From: Planctomycetia bacterium | GTDB taxonomy: Bacteria > Planctomycetota > UBA1135 > GCA-002686595 | Assembly (NCBI GenBank): GCA_005799545.1 | Contig: SYGM01000129.1 | Span: 1-50,097, forward strand | DNA length: 50,097 bases | Reading direction: 5' to 3' | Shown here: positions 33,794 through 41,349 of the stretch, one piece after another | Layout of the letters: every line of letters begins with the position of its first letter | Numbering within the stretch: the first letter of the stretch is position 1 | Program-made: the position numbers and the translations under genes | Notes under the pieces: generated by a model | Told to the model about the DNA's origin: nothing | Database searches by the model: none | What the model saw: the letters and a program-made list of their open reading frames with translations, nothing else

Positions 33794-34810
33794 TCAGCGT
33801 GGCGCGGCGTCCAAATCCAGCCCGGCGTGCTGCCCGGCGCGCCAGTGGTGGTAGCCCAGGCCCGCAATCATGGCCGCGTTGTCCGTGCAGTAGGCCGGCG
33901 AGGGGAACAGGGCCGTGATCCCGTGCGCTGCCGCACGGGATTGCATTTCGTGGCGCAGGCGGCGATTGCAGGCCACTCCGCCGGCGACCAGCACGCGCGA
34001 GAGCCCCTCGCGCAGCGCGGTGCGCAGGGTCTCGTTGACCAGCGCGTCCACCAGAGCCTGTTCGAACGAAGCTGCGATGTCCGCGCGGTCGGGGATCTCT
34101 TCAGGGCGCGGCAGCGCCCGCGCCATGTTCTGTCCGCGCACGTGATAGAGCACCGCGGTCTTGAGTCCGCTGAACGAGAAGGCCGGAGCCTCATCCCGGG
34201 CGCGGTAGCTCGGCAGACGCAGAGCACGCGGATTGCCGCCCTCCGCCAGCTTCGACACCAGCGGGCCGCCGGGATAACCCAGCCCCAGAATGTGCGCGAC
34301 CTTGTCGAAGGCCTCTCCGGCCGCATCGTCGAGCGTGCCGCCGAGCAGCTCGATTCGCAGCGGCGAGTGCGCGCGGTAGATCGACGAGTGCCCGCCGGAT
34401 ACCACCAGTGCCAGGCACGGCCAGGGATATTCGGCGTGCTCCATCGTCGCTGCGTAGACATGCGCTTCGATGTGGTGCACGCCGACCACGGGAATCGAGA
34501 GCGACCAAGCCAGCGCCTTCGCGGTGTTGACTCCGACCAGCAGTGATCCGATCAGGCCCGGCCGCGTCGTCACCGCGATGCAGGTGAGGTCCCGAAACCC
34601 GGCGCCGGCCTGCTGCAACGCGGCCTCGATCACGGGCGTGATCTGCGCCAAGTGCGAGCGTCCTGCGATTTCCGGCACGACGCCGCCGTACTGCGCGTGC
34701 ATGCTGGCCTGGCTGTGTACGACGGACGACAGGATCTCGCGGCCGTCGCACACCACGCTGGCTGCGGTCTCGTCGCAGGACGATTCGATGCCCAGCACCA
34801 GCGCGCTCAT
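33794..34810 (-). CDS. tsaD: tRNA N6-threonylcarbamoyladenosine transferase TsaD
   Basis: TsaD transfers threonylcarbamoyl to A37 of ANN-decoding tRNAs with TsaB, TsaC and TsaE. The 338-residue ASKHA protein shows LGIESSCDETAASVV at the N-terminus, the metal-binding HHIEAHVYA, LVVSGGHSSIYR, FSFSGLKTAVLY and VAGGVACNRRLR. Length is typical. Its start overlaps the upstream protease stop by 4 bases. Other tsa genes are not present here. Confidence 0.95.
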   Translation of the reverse strand: MSALVLGIESSCDETAASVVCDGREILSSVVHSQASMHAQYGGVVPEIAGRSHLAQITPVIEAALQQAGAGFRDLTCIAVTTRPGLIGSLLVGVNTAKALAWSLSIPVVGVHHIEAHVYAATMEHAEYPWPCLALVVSGGHSSIYRAHSPLRIELLGGTLDDAAGEAFDKVAHILGLGYPGGPLVSKLAEGGNPRALRLPSYRARDEAPAFSFSGLKTAVLYHVRGQNMARALPRPEEIPDRADIAASFEQALVDALVNETLRTALREGLSRVLVAGGVACNRRLRHEMQSRAAAHGITALFPSPAYCTDNAAMIAGLGYHHWRAGQHAGLDLDAAPR

Positions 34811-36096
34811 CGCGGCGACTGCTCCGCGAGCGGCGCAGGCACGGCTGGCCTGTTTCCGCTGAGAAGATCGATGGCCGCCTGCAGTTGCGCGTCGATGTAG
34901 AAGTGCGGCACCAACTGGATGGTCTCCTCGATCTCCCAGCGCTCCAGCTGCTGGCGAGCGAGCGGATCCGGCATCGGTCGCGCGAGACGCTCGTGAATCG
35001 AGCGTCGCTCCGCAGCCGGAAGCGACACTTCGAGATCAGGCTGGATGCCGCCGCGGCCCTCCGGATCGAGGCTTCGCTCCAGAACGCGTCCGCTGGGTGT
35101 TTCGTAGCGCGCGGTGGTGATCTTCGCGAGTGTCCCGTGTTCCGGGAAGCGCTGCAGCGTCTGCACCGTGCCCTTGCCCCAGGATCGCTCGCCCACGATC
35201 ACGGCCAAACGGTGGTCCTGCAGCGCACCGGCCAGCACCTCGGACGCGCTCGCGCTGCCCTCATCGATCAGAACGATCAATGGAAGACCCGCATAGGCAG
35301 CCTGCGCGCTTTCCGCATGATGGGTGGCCACGCGCAACCGGCCTTCGGTGCGAACGATCACGCCGCGCGTGAGAAAGCGCCGTGCGAGGTCGACTGCGGA
35401 AGCCAGCACACCGCCGGCGTTGCCGCGCAGATCGAGCACCAGCCCGCGCATTCCGGCTGCGTTGAGATCGCGCAAGGCCGCATCGAACTCACCGGGCGTG
35501 GCATGGGTGAATGAATGCAGCGCCACATACGCGATGCCCTGATCCGCCTGCAGCATGCGCACGTCTGTCACGCTTGGGTCAACGAGGCTGTCCTTGCGCA
35601 GGCGCACTGTGCGCAGCTTGCCATCGCGCGCCGCGACCTCCAGTTCCAGCTCCCCGCCTTGATCACGGCTGAGCTCCTGTCGCAGTCCCGCCTCACCCAG
35701 CTCTGCGACGAGGTGTGAGCCGATGCGCAGCAACCGATCGCCCGGGGTCAGGCCTGCTTTCGCAGCCGGCGATCCCGGCAGCGTGTAGAGGATCTGCGCC
35801 TGCGCGATGGGTTGGCGGAAGATGGCACCGATGCCGCGATAGCGACCCTCGGTCTCTCGCTCGAGCATGCGCGTCTCCGATGGATCGCAGTAGCGCGAAT
35901 ACGGATCGAGACCTTCCGCCATGCCCTTGAGCGCCAGATCGAGCAGTTCCTGATCGTCGTGCGGCTCCAGCGCGTGCACGGCGATGAAGTCGCGCAGCTC
36001 GCGGTACAGCTCGACATCGGGCTCGGGCCGGCCGCGCCATAGCAGCATGGCGCTGACCCCGATCGAGACCCCCAGCAGCAGCGAAGCGAGCTTCAT
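34807..36096 (-). CDS. S41-family (CtpA-like) carboxy-terminal processing protease
   Basis: A 429-residue periplasmic protease. An N-terminal helix (about 3-19) is a signal anchor. A helical N-domain with LALKGMAEGLDPYSRYCDP is followed by a PDZ domain (about 100-180: LYTLPGSPAAKAGLTPGDRL) and the S41 core. The catalytic Ser lies in DEGSASASEVLAGAL and the Lys in GERSWGKGTVQTL, both intact. It degrades or trims exported proteins by C-terminal recognition. Translationally coupled to tsaD, an unusual pairing. Confidence 0.9.
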   Translation of the reverse strand: MKLASLLLGVSIGVSAMLLWRGRPEPDVELYRELRDFIAVHALEPHDDQELLDLALKGMAEGLDPYSRYCDPSETRMLERETEGRYRGIGAIFRQPIAQAQILYTLPGSPAAKAGLTPGDRLLRIGSHLVAELGEAGLRQELSRDQGGELELEVAARDGKLRTVRLRKDSLVDPSVTDVRMLQADQGIAYVALHSFTHATPGEFDAALRDLNAAGMRGLVLDLRGNAGGVLASAVDLARRFLTRGVIVRTEGRLRVATHHAESAQAAYAGLPLIVLIDEGSASASEVLAGALQDHRLAVIVGERSWGKGTVQTLQRFPEHGTLAKITTARYETPSGRVLERSLDPEGRGGIQPDLEVSLPAAERRSIHERLARPMPDPLARQQLERWEIEETIQLVPHFYIDAQLQAAIDLLSGNRPAVPAPLAEQSPR

Positions 36097-36263
36097 GGCG
36101 TTCCTCCACCGTATCGGTCGGCGGACGCCCTGTCTTCCGTGGAGGACGGCCGCTCGTGAAGGGTCCCGGTAAAGCGGTTGCAAGTTGTTTATTTGCATAC
36201 ACTTGCGAACTTCGTCATGCCTATGGATGCGCTGGCATGCGCTTCGCTGATGGAATCGTGCCC

Positions 36264-36270
36264 GAGGAGG
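36264..36270 (+). promoter_or_regulatory. Strong Shine-Dalgarno site of the EF-hand gene
   Basis: GAGGAGG (36264-36270) ends 9 bases before the ATG at 36280. It is one of very few clear ribosome-binding sites in the window and fixes this start. Upstream, an AT-rich patch at 36178-36205 (with TTGCAA and TACACT) may hold the promoter, although their 14-base spacing is short. Confidence 0.6.
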
Positions 36271-36279
36271 CCCCGAACC

Positions 36280-37581
36280 ATGCACATCCCCTTGATTCTG
36301 TTCCTGACCCTGTCACTCTCCGACCAGACCAGCCTGAAGCAGGCGGACACCACTTTCGGGCTCCTCGACAGCAACGGCGACAAGCTGATCGGTGCCTCGG
36401 AGTACACCGTGCTGAGCAAGGATCGTTCACCGTTTCTGATCGCCGATCACGATGGCAACGGCAGCCTCGATCGAGATGAGTTCCTGGTCTTCTATGCGCA
36501 GCGCCTCAAACTCGCCGGCCAGACTCCTGATGCGGATCTGGAAGCCGAGTCGACCCGCGTGGTTGCCGCGCGTCGTTCCAAGCAGGCGGGAGCCGGACCG
36601 GCCGTCCAGCGTCGTCGCACCCAGCCCGCCGATCCCGCCCCGGTGCCGTCGACCGCTCCGACCATCACCGATGGACTGAAGGCTGCACTCGACGCACTCG
36701 ATGCCCGCGCGGCCAAGGGCAAGGCGACCCCAGAGGATGTGCAGGCGGTCAAGAACCAGCTGATCGCCCGCGCCCGCGCTGCGGCCAACGCCAAGCAGGG
36801 CGACCCGAGCGCGCTGGAGCAGGAACGCGCCCTGCAGGCCAAGTGGCTGCAGTCGCTGGAACGCATGGAAGTCGCGGCGCGCGAGGGCAAGTTCTCGCGT
36901 CAGGAGTTCACTGCGTTCCGCGAAGAGCTCAACCAGCGCCTGCGCAACCAGGCCAACGAAGCACAGGGCCATGCTGTCCCGGTACCCGCAGCGCCTCCGG
37001 CGAACCTCACCGAAGGACTGCAGGCCGCGCTCGACGCGCTCGATGCCCGTGCGGCCCAGGGCAAGGCGACTCCGGAGGATGTGCAGGCGGTCAAGAATCA
37101 GCTGATCGCCCGCGCCCGTGCTGCGGCCAATGCCAAGCAGGGCGACCCGAGCGCGCTGGAGCAGGAACGCGCCCTGCAGGCCAAGTGGCTGCAGTCGCTG
37201 GAGCGCATGGAAGTCGCGGCGCGCGAGGGCAAGTTCTCGCGTCAGGAGTTCACTGCGTTCCGGGAGGAACTCAACCAGCGTCTGCGCAACCAGGCCAACG
37301 AGGTCCAGGGCAACCCTCCGCCTCCCGCCCCGACCCGTCCGGTGCGGCCGCCGCAACCGGCGCCAGAGCCTGCACCGGCGCCTGCACCGGCGCCTGCACC
37401 GGCGCCTGCACCGGCGCCCGCGCCTGTACCGGGACCGACCCCTGAGCCCAAGCCTGAGCCCAAGCCTGAGGTCCGGCCCCGCCCCGCGCCCGAGCCAAAT
37501 CCACAACCGGCCCCCCAGCCCGCTCCGGAGCCTCAGCCCCAGCCGCAGCGTCCGCCTCAGCGTCCCAAGCCGGGTGGCTAG
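36280..37581 (+). CDS. Secreted EF-hand protein with two 114-residue repeats and Pro-rich tail
   Basis: A 433-residue exported protein. A signal peptide (about 1-14) leads to two EF-hand loops: DSNGDKLIGASE (30-41) and DHDGNGSLDRDE (56-67), both with calcium-ligand spacing. After a basic linker come two nearly identical helical units (about 131-229 and 245-343), each containing GKATPEDVQAVKNQL and EGKFSRQEFTAFREEL, which themselves look like half EF-hands. The last 85 residues are almost only Pro, Ala, Glu, Lys and Gln, including a (PAPA)n run. Probably an extracellular or envelope calcium-binding structural protein; no enzyme motif is seen. Confidence 0.75.
   Translation: MHIPLILFLTLSLSDQTSLKQADTTFGLLDSNGDKLIGASEYTVLSKDRSPFLIADHDGNGSLDRDEFLVFYAQRLKLAGQTPDADLEAESTRVVAARRSKQAGAGPAVQRRRTQPADPAPVPSTAPTITDGLKAALDALDARAAKGKATPEDVQAVKNQLIARARAAANAKQGDPSALEQERALQAKWLQSLERMEVAAREGKFSRQEFTAFREELNQRLRNQANEAQGHAVPVPAAPPANLTEGLQAALDALDARAAQGKATPEDVQAVKNQLIARARAAANAKQGDPSALEQERALQAKWLQSLERMEVAAREGKFSRQEFTAFREELNQRLRNQANEVQGNPPPPAPTRPVRPPQPAPEPAPAPAPAPAPAPAPAPAPVPGPTPEPKPEPKPEVRPRPAPEPNPQPAPQPAPEPQPQPQRPPQRPKPGG
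36670..36965 (+). repeat. Intragenic 342-base-period repeat, copy 1
   Basis: First copy of a duplicated block inside the EF-hand gene. The period to copy 2 is 342 bases (114 codons). Over the last 180 bases the copies differ at only a handful of mostly synonymous positions, indicating a recent duplication or gene conversion under protein-level constraint. Confidence 0.85.
37012..37307 (+). repeat. Intragenic 342-base-period repeat, copy 2
   Basis: Second copy of the same block. The largest differences are at its edges: KG versus QG near the start, and EAQG versus EVQG at the end. Confidence 0.85.
37369..37416 (+). repeat. Four exact tandem copies of a 12-base unit
   Basis: CCTGCACCGGCG is repeated four times without change (37369-37380, 37381-37392, 37393-37404, 37405-37416), coding for alternating Pro-Ala. 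This is a likely slippage-prone site that would change tail length in steps of four residues. Confidence 0.9.
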
Positions 37582-37603
37582 TCCTCGCTGACCCCACAAA
37601 GCA

Positions 37604-37640
37604 CCGCGCGCCCTCGGGGTTTCCCTCGAGGGCACGCGGC
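37604..37640. terminator. Hairpin between convergent genes
   Basis: A GC-rich imperfect palindrome between the EF-hand gene stop (37581) and the DUF2203-like gene stop (37682): GCCCTC pairs with GAGGGC, flanked by CCGCG/CGCGG, around a loop containing GGGGTTTCCC. No T-run; it may serve both directions. Confidence 0.45.
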
Positions 37641-37681
37641 GGTTGTGGACCGAGCGGGTCCGGGTAGCTGTGGAGCTCTTT

Positions 37682-38050
37682 TTACGCGGCCGCCAGCTCG
37701 TTGGGTTTCAGGGTGTCGGCGAGGCCGTCCCAGGTGAACCCGTGTTCGATCTCGCCATCGCTGCCCGGGATCAGAATCCGGAGCGGGTGGTCCTGATCTT
37801 GCACGCAGCCAAGCTTCGTCAGTTCGCCCTGCGTGTGGCGCAGCTCGCGGCGTTGGTTGGCAAGATCCGCCTCGACGTCGAGCAGCGCATCGCTCTTCTT
37901 GCGGCGCTTGGCGTTCCGGCCGCCCAGCTCGAGCACGCGCTGGTCAAGGTTTTCGATGGCATCGCTGCGCTCGCGCAGTTCCATGCTGATCGAGCGCAGG
38001 AGGGGCAACAGACGCTGGACGCTGGTGGTGTCGTAGGAGTGGCGTTTCAT
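37682..38050 (-). CDS. DUF2203-like small protein
   Basis: A 122-residue soluble protein. The N-terminal two thirds form a long helical or coiled-coil region (VQRLLPLLRSISMELRERSD through ADLANQRRELRHTQGELTKL). The short C-terminal part, HPLRILIPGSDGEIEHGFTW, resembles the end of DUF2203 proteins, whose function is unknown. The start is secured by a GGAGGT ribosome-binding site at 38058-38063, 7 bases upstream. It is divergent from the PTPS-like gene across 197 bases. Confidence 0.6.
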   Translation of the reverse strand: MKRHSYDTTSVQRLLPLLRSISMELRERSDAIENLDQRVLELGGRNAKRRKKSDALLDVEADLANQRRELRHTQGELTKLGCVQDQDHPLRILIPGSDGEIEHGFTWDGLADTLKPNELAAA

Positions 38051-38212
38051 GGCGATTACCTCCGTTGATGGTCTGTAGCCGGAGGAGGGGATCCGTCCGA
38101 CCGGAAAATTCGAAAGCTCTCTGGGACGTTTTCGCCCGGAGTGGGGTCCTTTCTGGACCCTTCCGGCCACTTTCCTCGGAATCCACCGCAGGGGACCCCC
38201 CCGGGCAGCGGC

Positions 38213-38218
38213 TAGGAT
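38213..38218 (+). promoter_or_regulatory. -10-like element before the PTPS/QueD-folE operon
   Basis: TAGGAT (context GCTAGGAT) ends 29 bases before the ATG at 38248. The intervening leader is almost all C, A and T and has no Shine-Dalgarno-like purine run. Confidence 0.35.
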
Positions 38219-38247
38219 GCCCCTCCACCCCCCAGCCCCCAAGCCCC

Positions 38248-38673
38248 ATGACAGACGCCATCGTCGAGATCACCCGCTGCGAGGAGTTTTCGGCCGCTCA
38301 CCGGCTGCACGACCCGCGCCTGTCGGATGAAGACAACCGCCGCCTCTACGGCCCCTGCAACACCGACCACGGGCACAACTACATCCTCGAGGTCACGGTG
38401 CGCGGCCCAGTGCCCGCCTCGGGCATGGTGATGGACCTCAATGTCCTGATGCGGATCCTGCGCGAGAAGGTGCTCGTCGAGGTCGACCACAAGCACATGA
38501 ACCGCGACGTGCCCTTCCTGCAGGGTGTCATCCCCACTGCCGAGAATGTCGCGGTGGCCTTCTGGAAGAGGATTGAGCCAGAGCTGCGACCCTACGCCGG
38601 CTGCAGCCTGCGGCGGGTGCGCATCTGGGAGAGCCGCGGCAACTATGTCGAGTACTACGGAGAACGCGCATGA
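38248..38673 (+). CDS. queD: 6-pyruvoyl-tetrahydropterin synthase / 6-carboxytetrahydropterin synthase (QueD) family
   Basis: A 141-residue T-fold enzyme acting on dihydroneopterin triphosphate. Zinc ligands are H18 (FSAAHRL) and the HGH of CNTDHGHNY; the catalytic Cys precedes HGH by QueD-type spacing (C-x3-HxH). [12 protein letters not shown] and [10 protein letters not shown] complete the family pattern. [10 protein letters not shown] and the C-terminal NYVEYYGE also resemble animal-type PTPS. It may therefore serve queuosine or biopterin synthesis; the family is certain, the product is not. The gene overlaps folE by 4 bases, which supplies its substrate. Confidence 0.85.
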   Translation: MTDAIVEITRCEEFSAAHRLHDPRLSDEDNRRLYGPCNTDHGHNYILEVTVRGPVPASGMVMDLNVLMRILREKVLVEVDHKHMNRDVPFLQGVIPTAENVAVAFWKRIEPELRPYAGCSLRRVRIWESRGNYVEYYGERA

Positions 38674-39221
38674 AGACTGCCGACCTGATCTCACAGCTGC
38701 TGCGCAACCTCGGTGAGGACCCGGCCCGCGAGGGACTGCTGCGCACACCGGAGCGCGTCGAGCGCGCCTACGCCGAGCTGACCTCGGGCATGGGGCGCAC
38801 GGTCTCGGAAGTCGTGGGGGAGGGCGTGTTCCACGAGGACTGCTCTGAGATGGTGCTGGTGAAAGACATCGAGTTCTACAGCCTCTGCGAGCACCATATG
38901 CTGCCCTTCTTCGGCCGGGTGCACGTCGCCTACATTCCCGACAAGAAGATCATCGGCCTCTCGAAGATCCCGCGCATCGTCGATGTCTTCTCGCGGCGCC
39001 TGCAGGTGCAGGAGCGCATGACCGTGCAGATCGCCGAGGCGCTGGTGGAAGTGCTGCAGCCCAAGGGCGTCGGCGTCGTCGCCGATGCCGCGCACCTTTG
39101 CATGATGATGCGCGGCGTTCAGAAGCAGAACAGCTCGACGATGACGAGTTGCCTGCTGGGCAGCTTCCGCAGCGACCCGCGCACACGCGCGGAGTTCCTC
39201 AACCTGGTGCGCCCGAAGTAG
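38670..39221 (+). CDS. folE: GTP cyclohydrolase I
   Basis: FolE converts GTP to 7,8-dihydroneopterin triphosphate, the branch point for folate, queuosine and biopterin. The 183-residue protein has the zinc-binding motif [20 protein letters not shown] and later [18 protein letters not shown], with the zinc Cys in both. [20 protein letters not shown] is the conserved core helix. It is coupled by an ATGA overlap to the PTPS/QueD gene. Confidence 0.96.
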   Translation: MKTADLISQLLRNLGEDPAREGLLRTPERVERAYAELTSGMGRTVSEVVGEGVFHEDCSEMVLVKDIEFYSLCEHHMLPFFGRVHVAYIPDKKIIGLSKIPRIVDVFSRRLQVQERMTVQIAEALVEVLQPKGVGVVADAAHLCMMMRGVQKQNSSTMTSCLLGSFRSDPRTRAEFLNLVRPK

Positions 39222-39230
39222 CGACGGGGA

Positions 39231-39926
39231 TCAGGGGATGTCGAGATCGGCCACATCCGCGCCCTCGGGCGCGTGGTAAGCCTTCCAGATCACCTCGGCA
39301 ACATCCTCAGGCTTCTTCATCTTCGAGCGATCCCAGCTGCCGGGGACCTTGTCCCAGATCGGGGTGTCGGTCTGTCCGGGGTAGACCGTCGAGACGCGGA
39401 TCTTGCGCGCCGCCAGATCCACCCGCAGGGCGTCGCCGAAACCGCGCAGGGCGTACTTGCTCGCGCAGTAGGCCACATTGCCCGGGAAACCCTGCTTGGC
39501 GGCTGTCGAGGCGATGTTGAAGATGTGCGCGCGCGGGCTCTCGCTCAGCGCGTCGAGCGCCTCGGAGGTCACGAAGAAGGCCCCGTAGACGTTGACCTCC
39601 ATATGCCGCTTCCAGCTGGCGACATCCAGCTTCTCGAAGGGCTTGATCTCGAAAACGCCCGCATTGTTGACCAGCACATCGATCGAGCCCTCGAGGAACT
39701 CCACGGCGCGGTAGACCGCCGCCTCGACCGATCCGTGGTCGGCGACGTTCATCTGCTGGGCGCGCCCCTGACCGCCGGCGGCCTGGATCTCGGCGGCAAC
39801 CTTGTCGAGCTCGTCCGAGGAGCGCGCGGCCACCGCCACCTTGGCTCCCTCGCGCGCGAAGCGCAGCGCGATCGCGCGACCGATACCCCGACCTCCGCCC
39901 GTGACCAGTACCCTCAGTTGGCTCAT
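39231..39926 (-). CDS. Short-chain dehydrogenase/reductase
   Basis: A 231-residue classical SDR. The cofactor loop is TGGGRGIGRA (about 9-18), with arginine at AARSS (about 34-38) hinting at NADP preference. NNAG is intact, and the catalytic residues are Ser in IFNIAS and YCASK. The substrate is unknown. Because it is convergent with a PTPS-folE pair, a sepiapterin-reductase-like role is conceivable, but its opposite orientation and generic sequence make this speculative. Confidence 0.9.
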   Translation of the reverse strand: MSQLRVLVTGGGRGIGRAIALRFAREGAKVAVAARSSDELDKVAAEIQAAGGQGRAQQMNVADHGSVEAAVYRAVEFLEGSIDVLVNNAGVFEIKPFEKLDVASWKRHMEVNVYGAFFVTSEALDALSESPRAHIFNIASTAAKQGFPGNVAYCASKYALRGFGDALRVDLAARKIRVSTVYPGQTDTPIWDKVPGSWDRSKMKKPEDVAEVIWKAYHAPEGADVADLDIP

Positions 39927-40030
39927 ACCCGGAGAATAGCGGTTCTCCGGCAGCGTTTCCCAGCCTGCAGACCCAAAACAGGCCGCCGTTGCGGGCCTCA
40001 GGCGGTCGGGCCAGGACTGTCAGGCTGCGG

Positions 40031-40069
40031 AAAAAGCGAGCGGGCCCCGCGTCGCGCGCGGGGCCCGCT
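40031..40069 (-). terminator. Strong intrinsic terminator of porin 1
   Basis: A perfect 13-bp inverted repeat (40039-40051 with 40057-40069) with a 5-base loop, followed on the minus strand by a run of T (A-run at 40031-40035), lies about 35 bases past the porin stop. The 178-base region 39927-40104 holds nothing else recognisable. Confidence 0.85.
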
Positions 40070-40104
40070 GCCGGATCCCATCCAACGACTCTTGCTGGAG
40101 TCGA

Positions 40105-41103
40105 TCAGAAGCTGACGGCCAAGCCGAGGCTCAGCGCATCGAGCTCCAGGCTCGCATCGTCCGAATCGAAGGTGTCGTACTGCACCGTCCACTTGATGTC
40201 GTGGCCGGAGACGTAGTAGTTGACGGCGGCCGAGATGTCCGTGGTGTTGGCCGCATCGTCGCGATCCTCGTAGCGGATCGCACCTTCCCATTGGGGCATG
40301 AAGAGGTAGCTGGCGAGCACGTCGTAGGGCGTGCCGTCGCCAACATCCGCGCCCAAGTCGACCATCTCGGCCGCGAAGGCGAAGTTGCTCATGGTCAGGC
40401 TGACCTCGGCGAGCAGAGCATCGCCGTCGTCAAAGCTGCCGTCATCCAGCCAAGCGGCGGCGACCATCAGGTTGGTGCCTTCCGCGGCGCCGTAGGCGCC
40501 TTCGTTCTTGGCTTGCTTGCCCATCAGGTCGGCGTGAACGCGCAGCGAGAGCTTGTGCTCGTCACCGAGGCCGTCATCGCCGTTCTGGGCCGAAGCGGTC
40601 CAGCCGAGCGTCTCGTACTGGCCGTAGAACTGCAGACCGAGGGTGCGCGTGTTCCAGAGGCCGTTGCCGCCGATGTTTGAGCGGTCGAGGAACAGCAACT
40701 TGGCATCGCTGGTCAGGCTGTCGCGGTTGAAGGCCGTTTTGAACTGGCCCATCTTGCCCGTCACGACGTCGCCGAGCTTGAACGTGGCAAAGGCGTCGCG
40801 GAGCAGCGCTTCGCCACTCGTCATGTCGAAGCTGACCTTGTAGCCGTAGTCCGAGCCGGCATCCCCTTGGATCTCGATGCGCAGGCTGTCGAACTTGAAG
40901 CCCTGCTGATCAGCATCGCTCACATCCGTGAAGCGGCTGCGGATCCAGCCGTTGAGCTTGGGGCCGCCCGCGCTCTGTGTCTGCAGGCTGGCGTTGAGGT
41001 TGTTGATCTCGGCGTCGAGATTGGCCCATTCGGTGGCGAAGCTGGGGGCGGACAGGGCGCCCAGCGCAACAGTGAGGGGGATGAGCTTGAACATGCGATC
41101 CAT
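40105..41103 (-). CDS. Outer-membrane porin (phosphate-selective porin O/P-like), copy 1
   Basis: A 332-residue porin. The signal peptide ends SAPSFA. A short coiled coil (EWANLDAEINNLNASLQ) precedes a barrel of alternating strands, as in RSRFTDVSDADQQ, GYKVSFDMTSGE and DIKWTVQYDTFDSDD, ending in LSLGLAVSF; the terminal Phe is the BAM-recognition signature. KLGDVVTGKMGQFKTAF resembles the OprP/OprO family, but anion selectivity cannot be proved. ATG at 41094 (MFKLIPL) is an alternative start. It is a close paralogue of the next porin. Confidence 0.82.
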   Translation of the reverse strand: MDRMFKLIPLTVALGALSAPSFATEWANLDAEINNLNASLQTQSAGGPKLNGWIRSRFTDVSDADQQGFKFDSLRIEIQGDAGSDYGYKVSFDMTSGEALLRDAFATFKLGDVVTGKMGQFKTAFNRDSLTSDAKLLFLDRSNIGGNGLWNTRTLGLQFYGQYETLGWTASAQNGDDGLGDEHKLSLRVHADLMGKQAKNEGAYGAAEGTNLMVAAAWLDDGSFDDGDALLAEVSLTMSNFAFAAEMVDLGADVGDGTPYDVLASYLFMPQWEGAIRYEDRDDAANTTDISAAVNYYVSGHDIKWTVQYDTFDSDDASLELDALSLGLAVSF

Positions 41104-41251
41104 GAAGGTTCGGGGACTCTCGCACCGCGAAAGGCGGCGCGGGAGCCACAGTGTCACCAGCAGTAGGGGGAGCTTCAAGCGCGGAGCGGAGAGTTCTTCT
41201 CATAAAACGAAAGCGTGCCTACGCCCGGGCACCCCTCGCTTGCCGGAGGCC

Positions 41252-41288
41252 AAAAAAAGAAGGAGCCCCGCGACGCGCGCGGGGCTCC
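41252..41288 (-). terminator. Strong intrinsic terminator of porin 2
   Basis: A perfect 11-bp stem (41262-41272 with 41278-41288), 5-base loop and a minus-strand T-run (A-run at 41252-41258). The stem core is nearly the same sequence as the porin 1 terminator, so the duplication included the 3' end. Bases 41104-41251, upstream of porin 1, hold an AT-rich patch near 41200 that may be its promoter. Confidence 0.85.
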
Positions 41289-41349
41289 GGTTGATTTCAG
41301 ACTGGGTGGCTTCTCGAGCGACGCGCGCTCAGGAGGCTACCCCAGCGGA

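Noticed and set aside
37369-37416. Short tandem repeats considered as a possible CRISPR-like or regulatory array.
   Set aside because: The units are contiguous 12-mers without spacers and encode in-frame Pro-Ala within a gene.
39231-39926. Calling the SDR a sepiapterin reductase.
   Set aside because: It has only generic SDR motifs and is on the opposite strand from the pterin genes; kept as a hypothesis.
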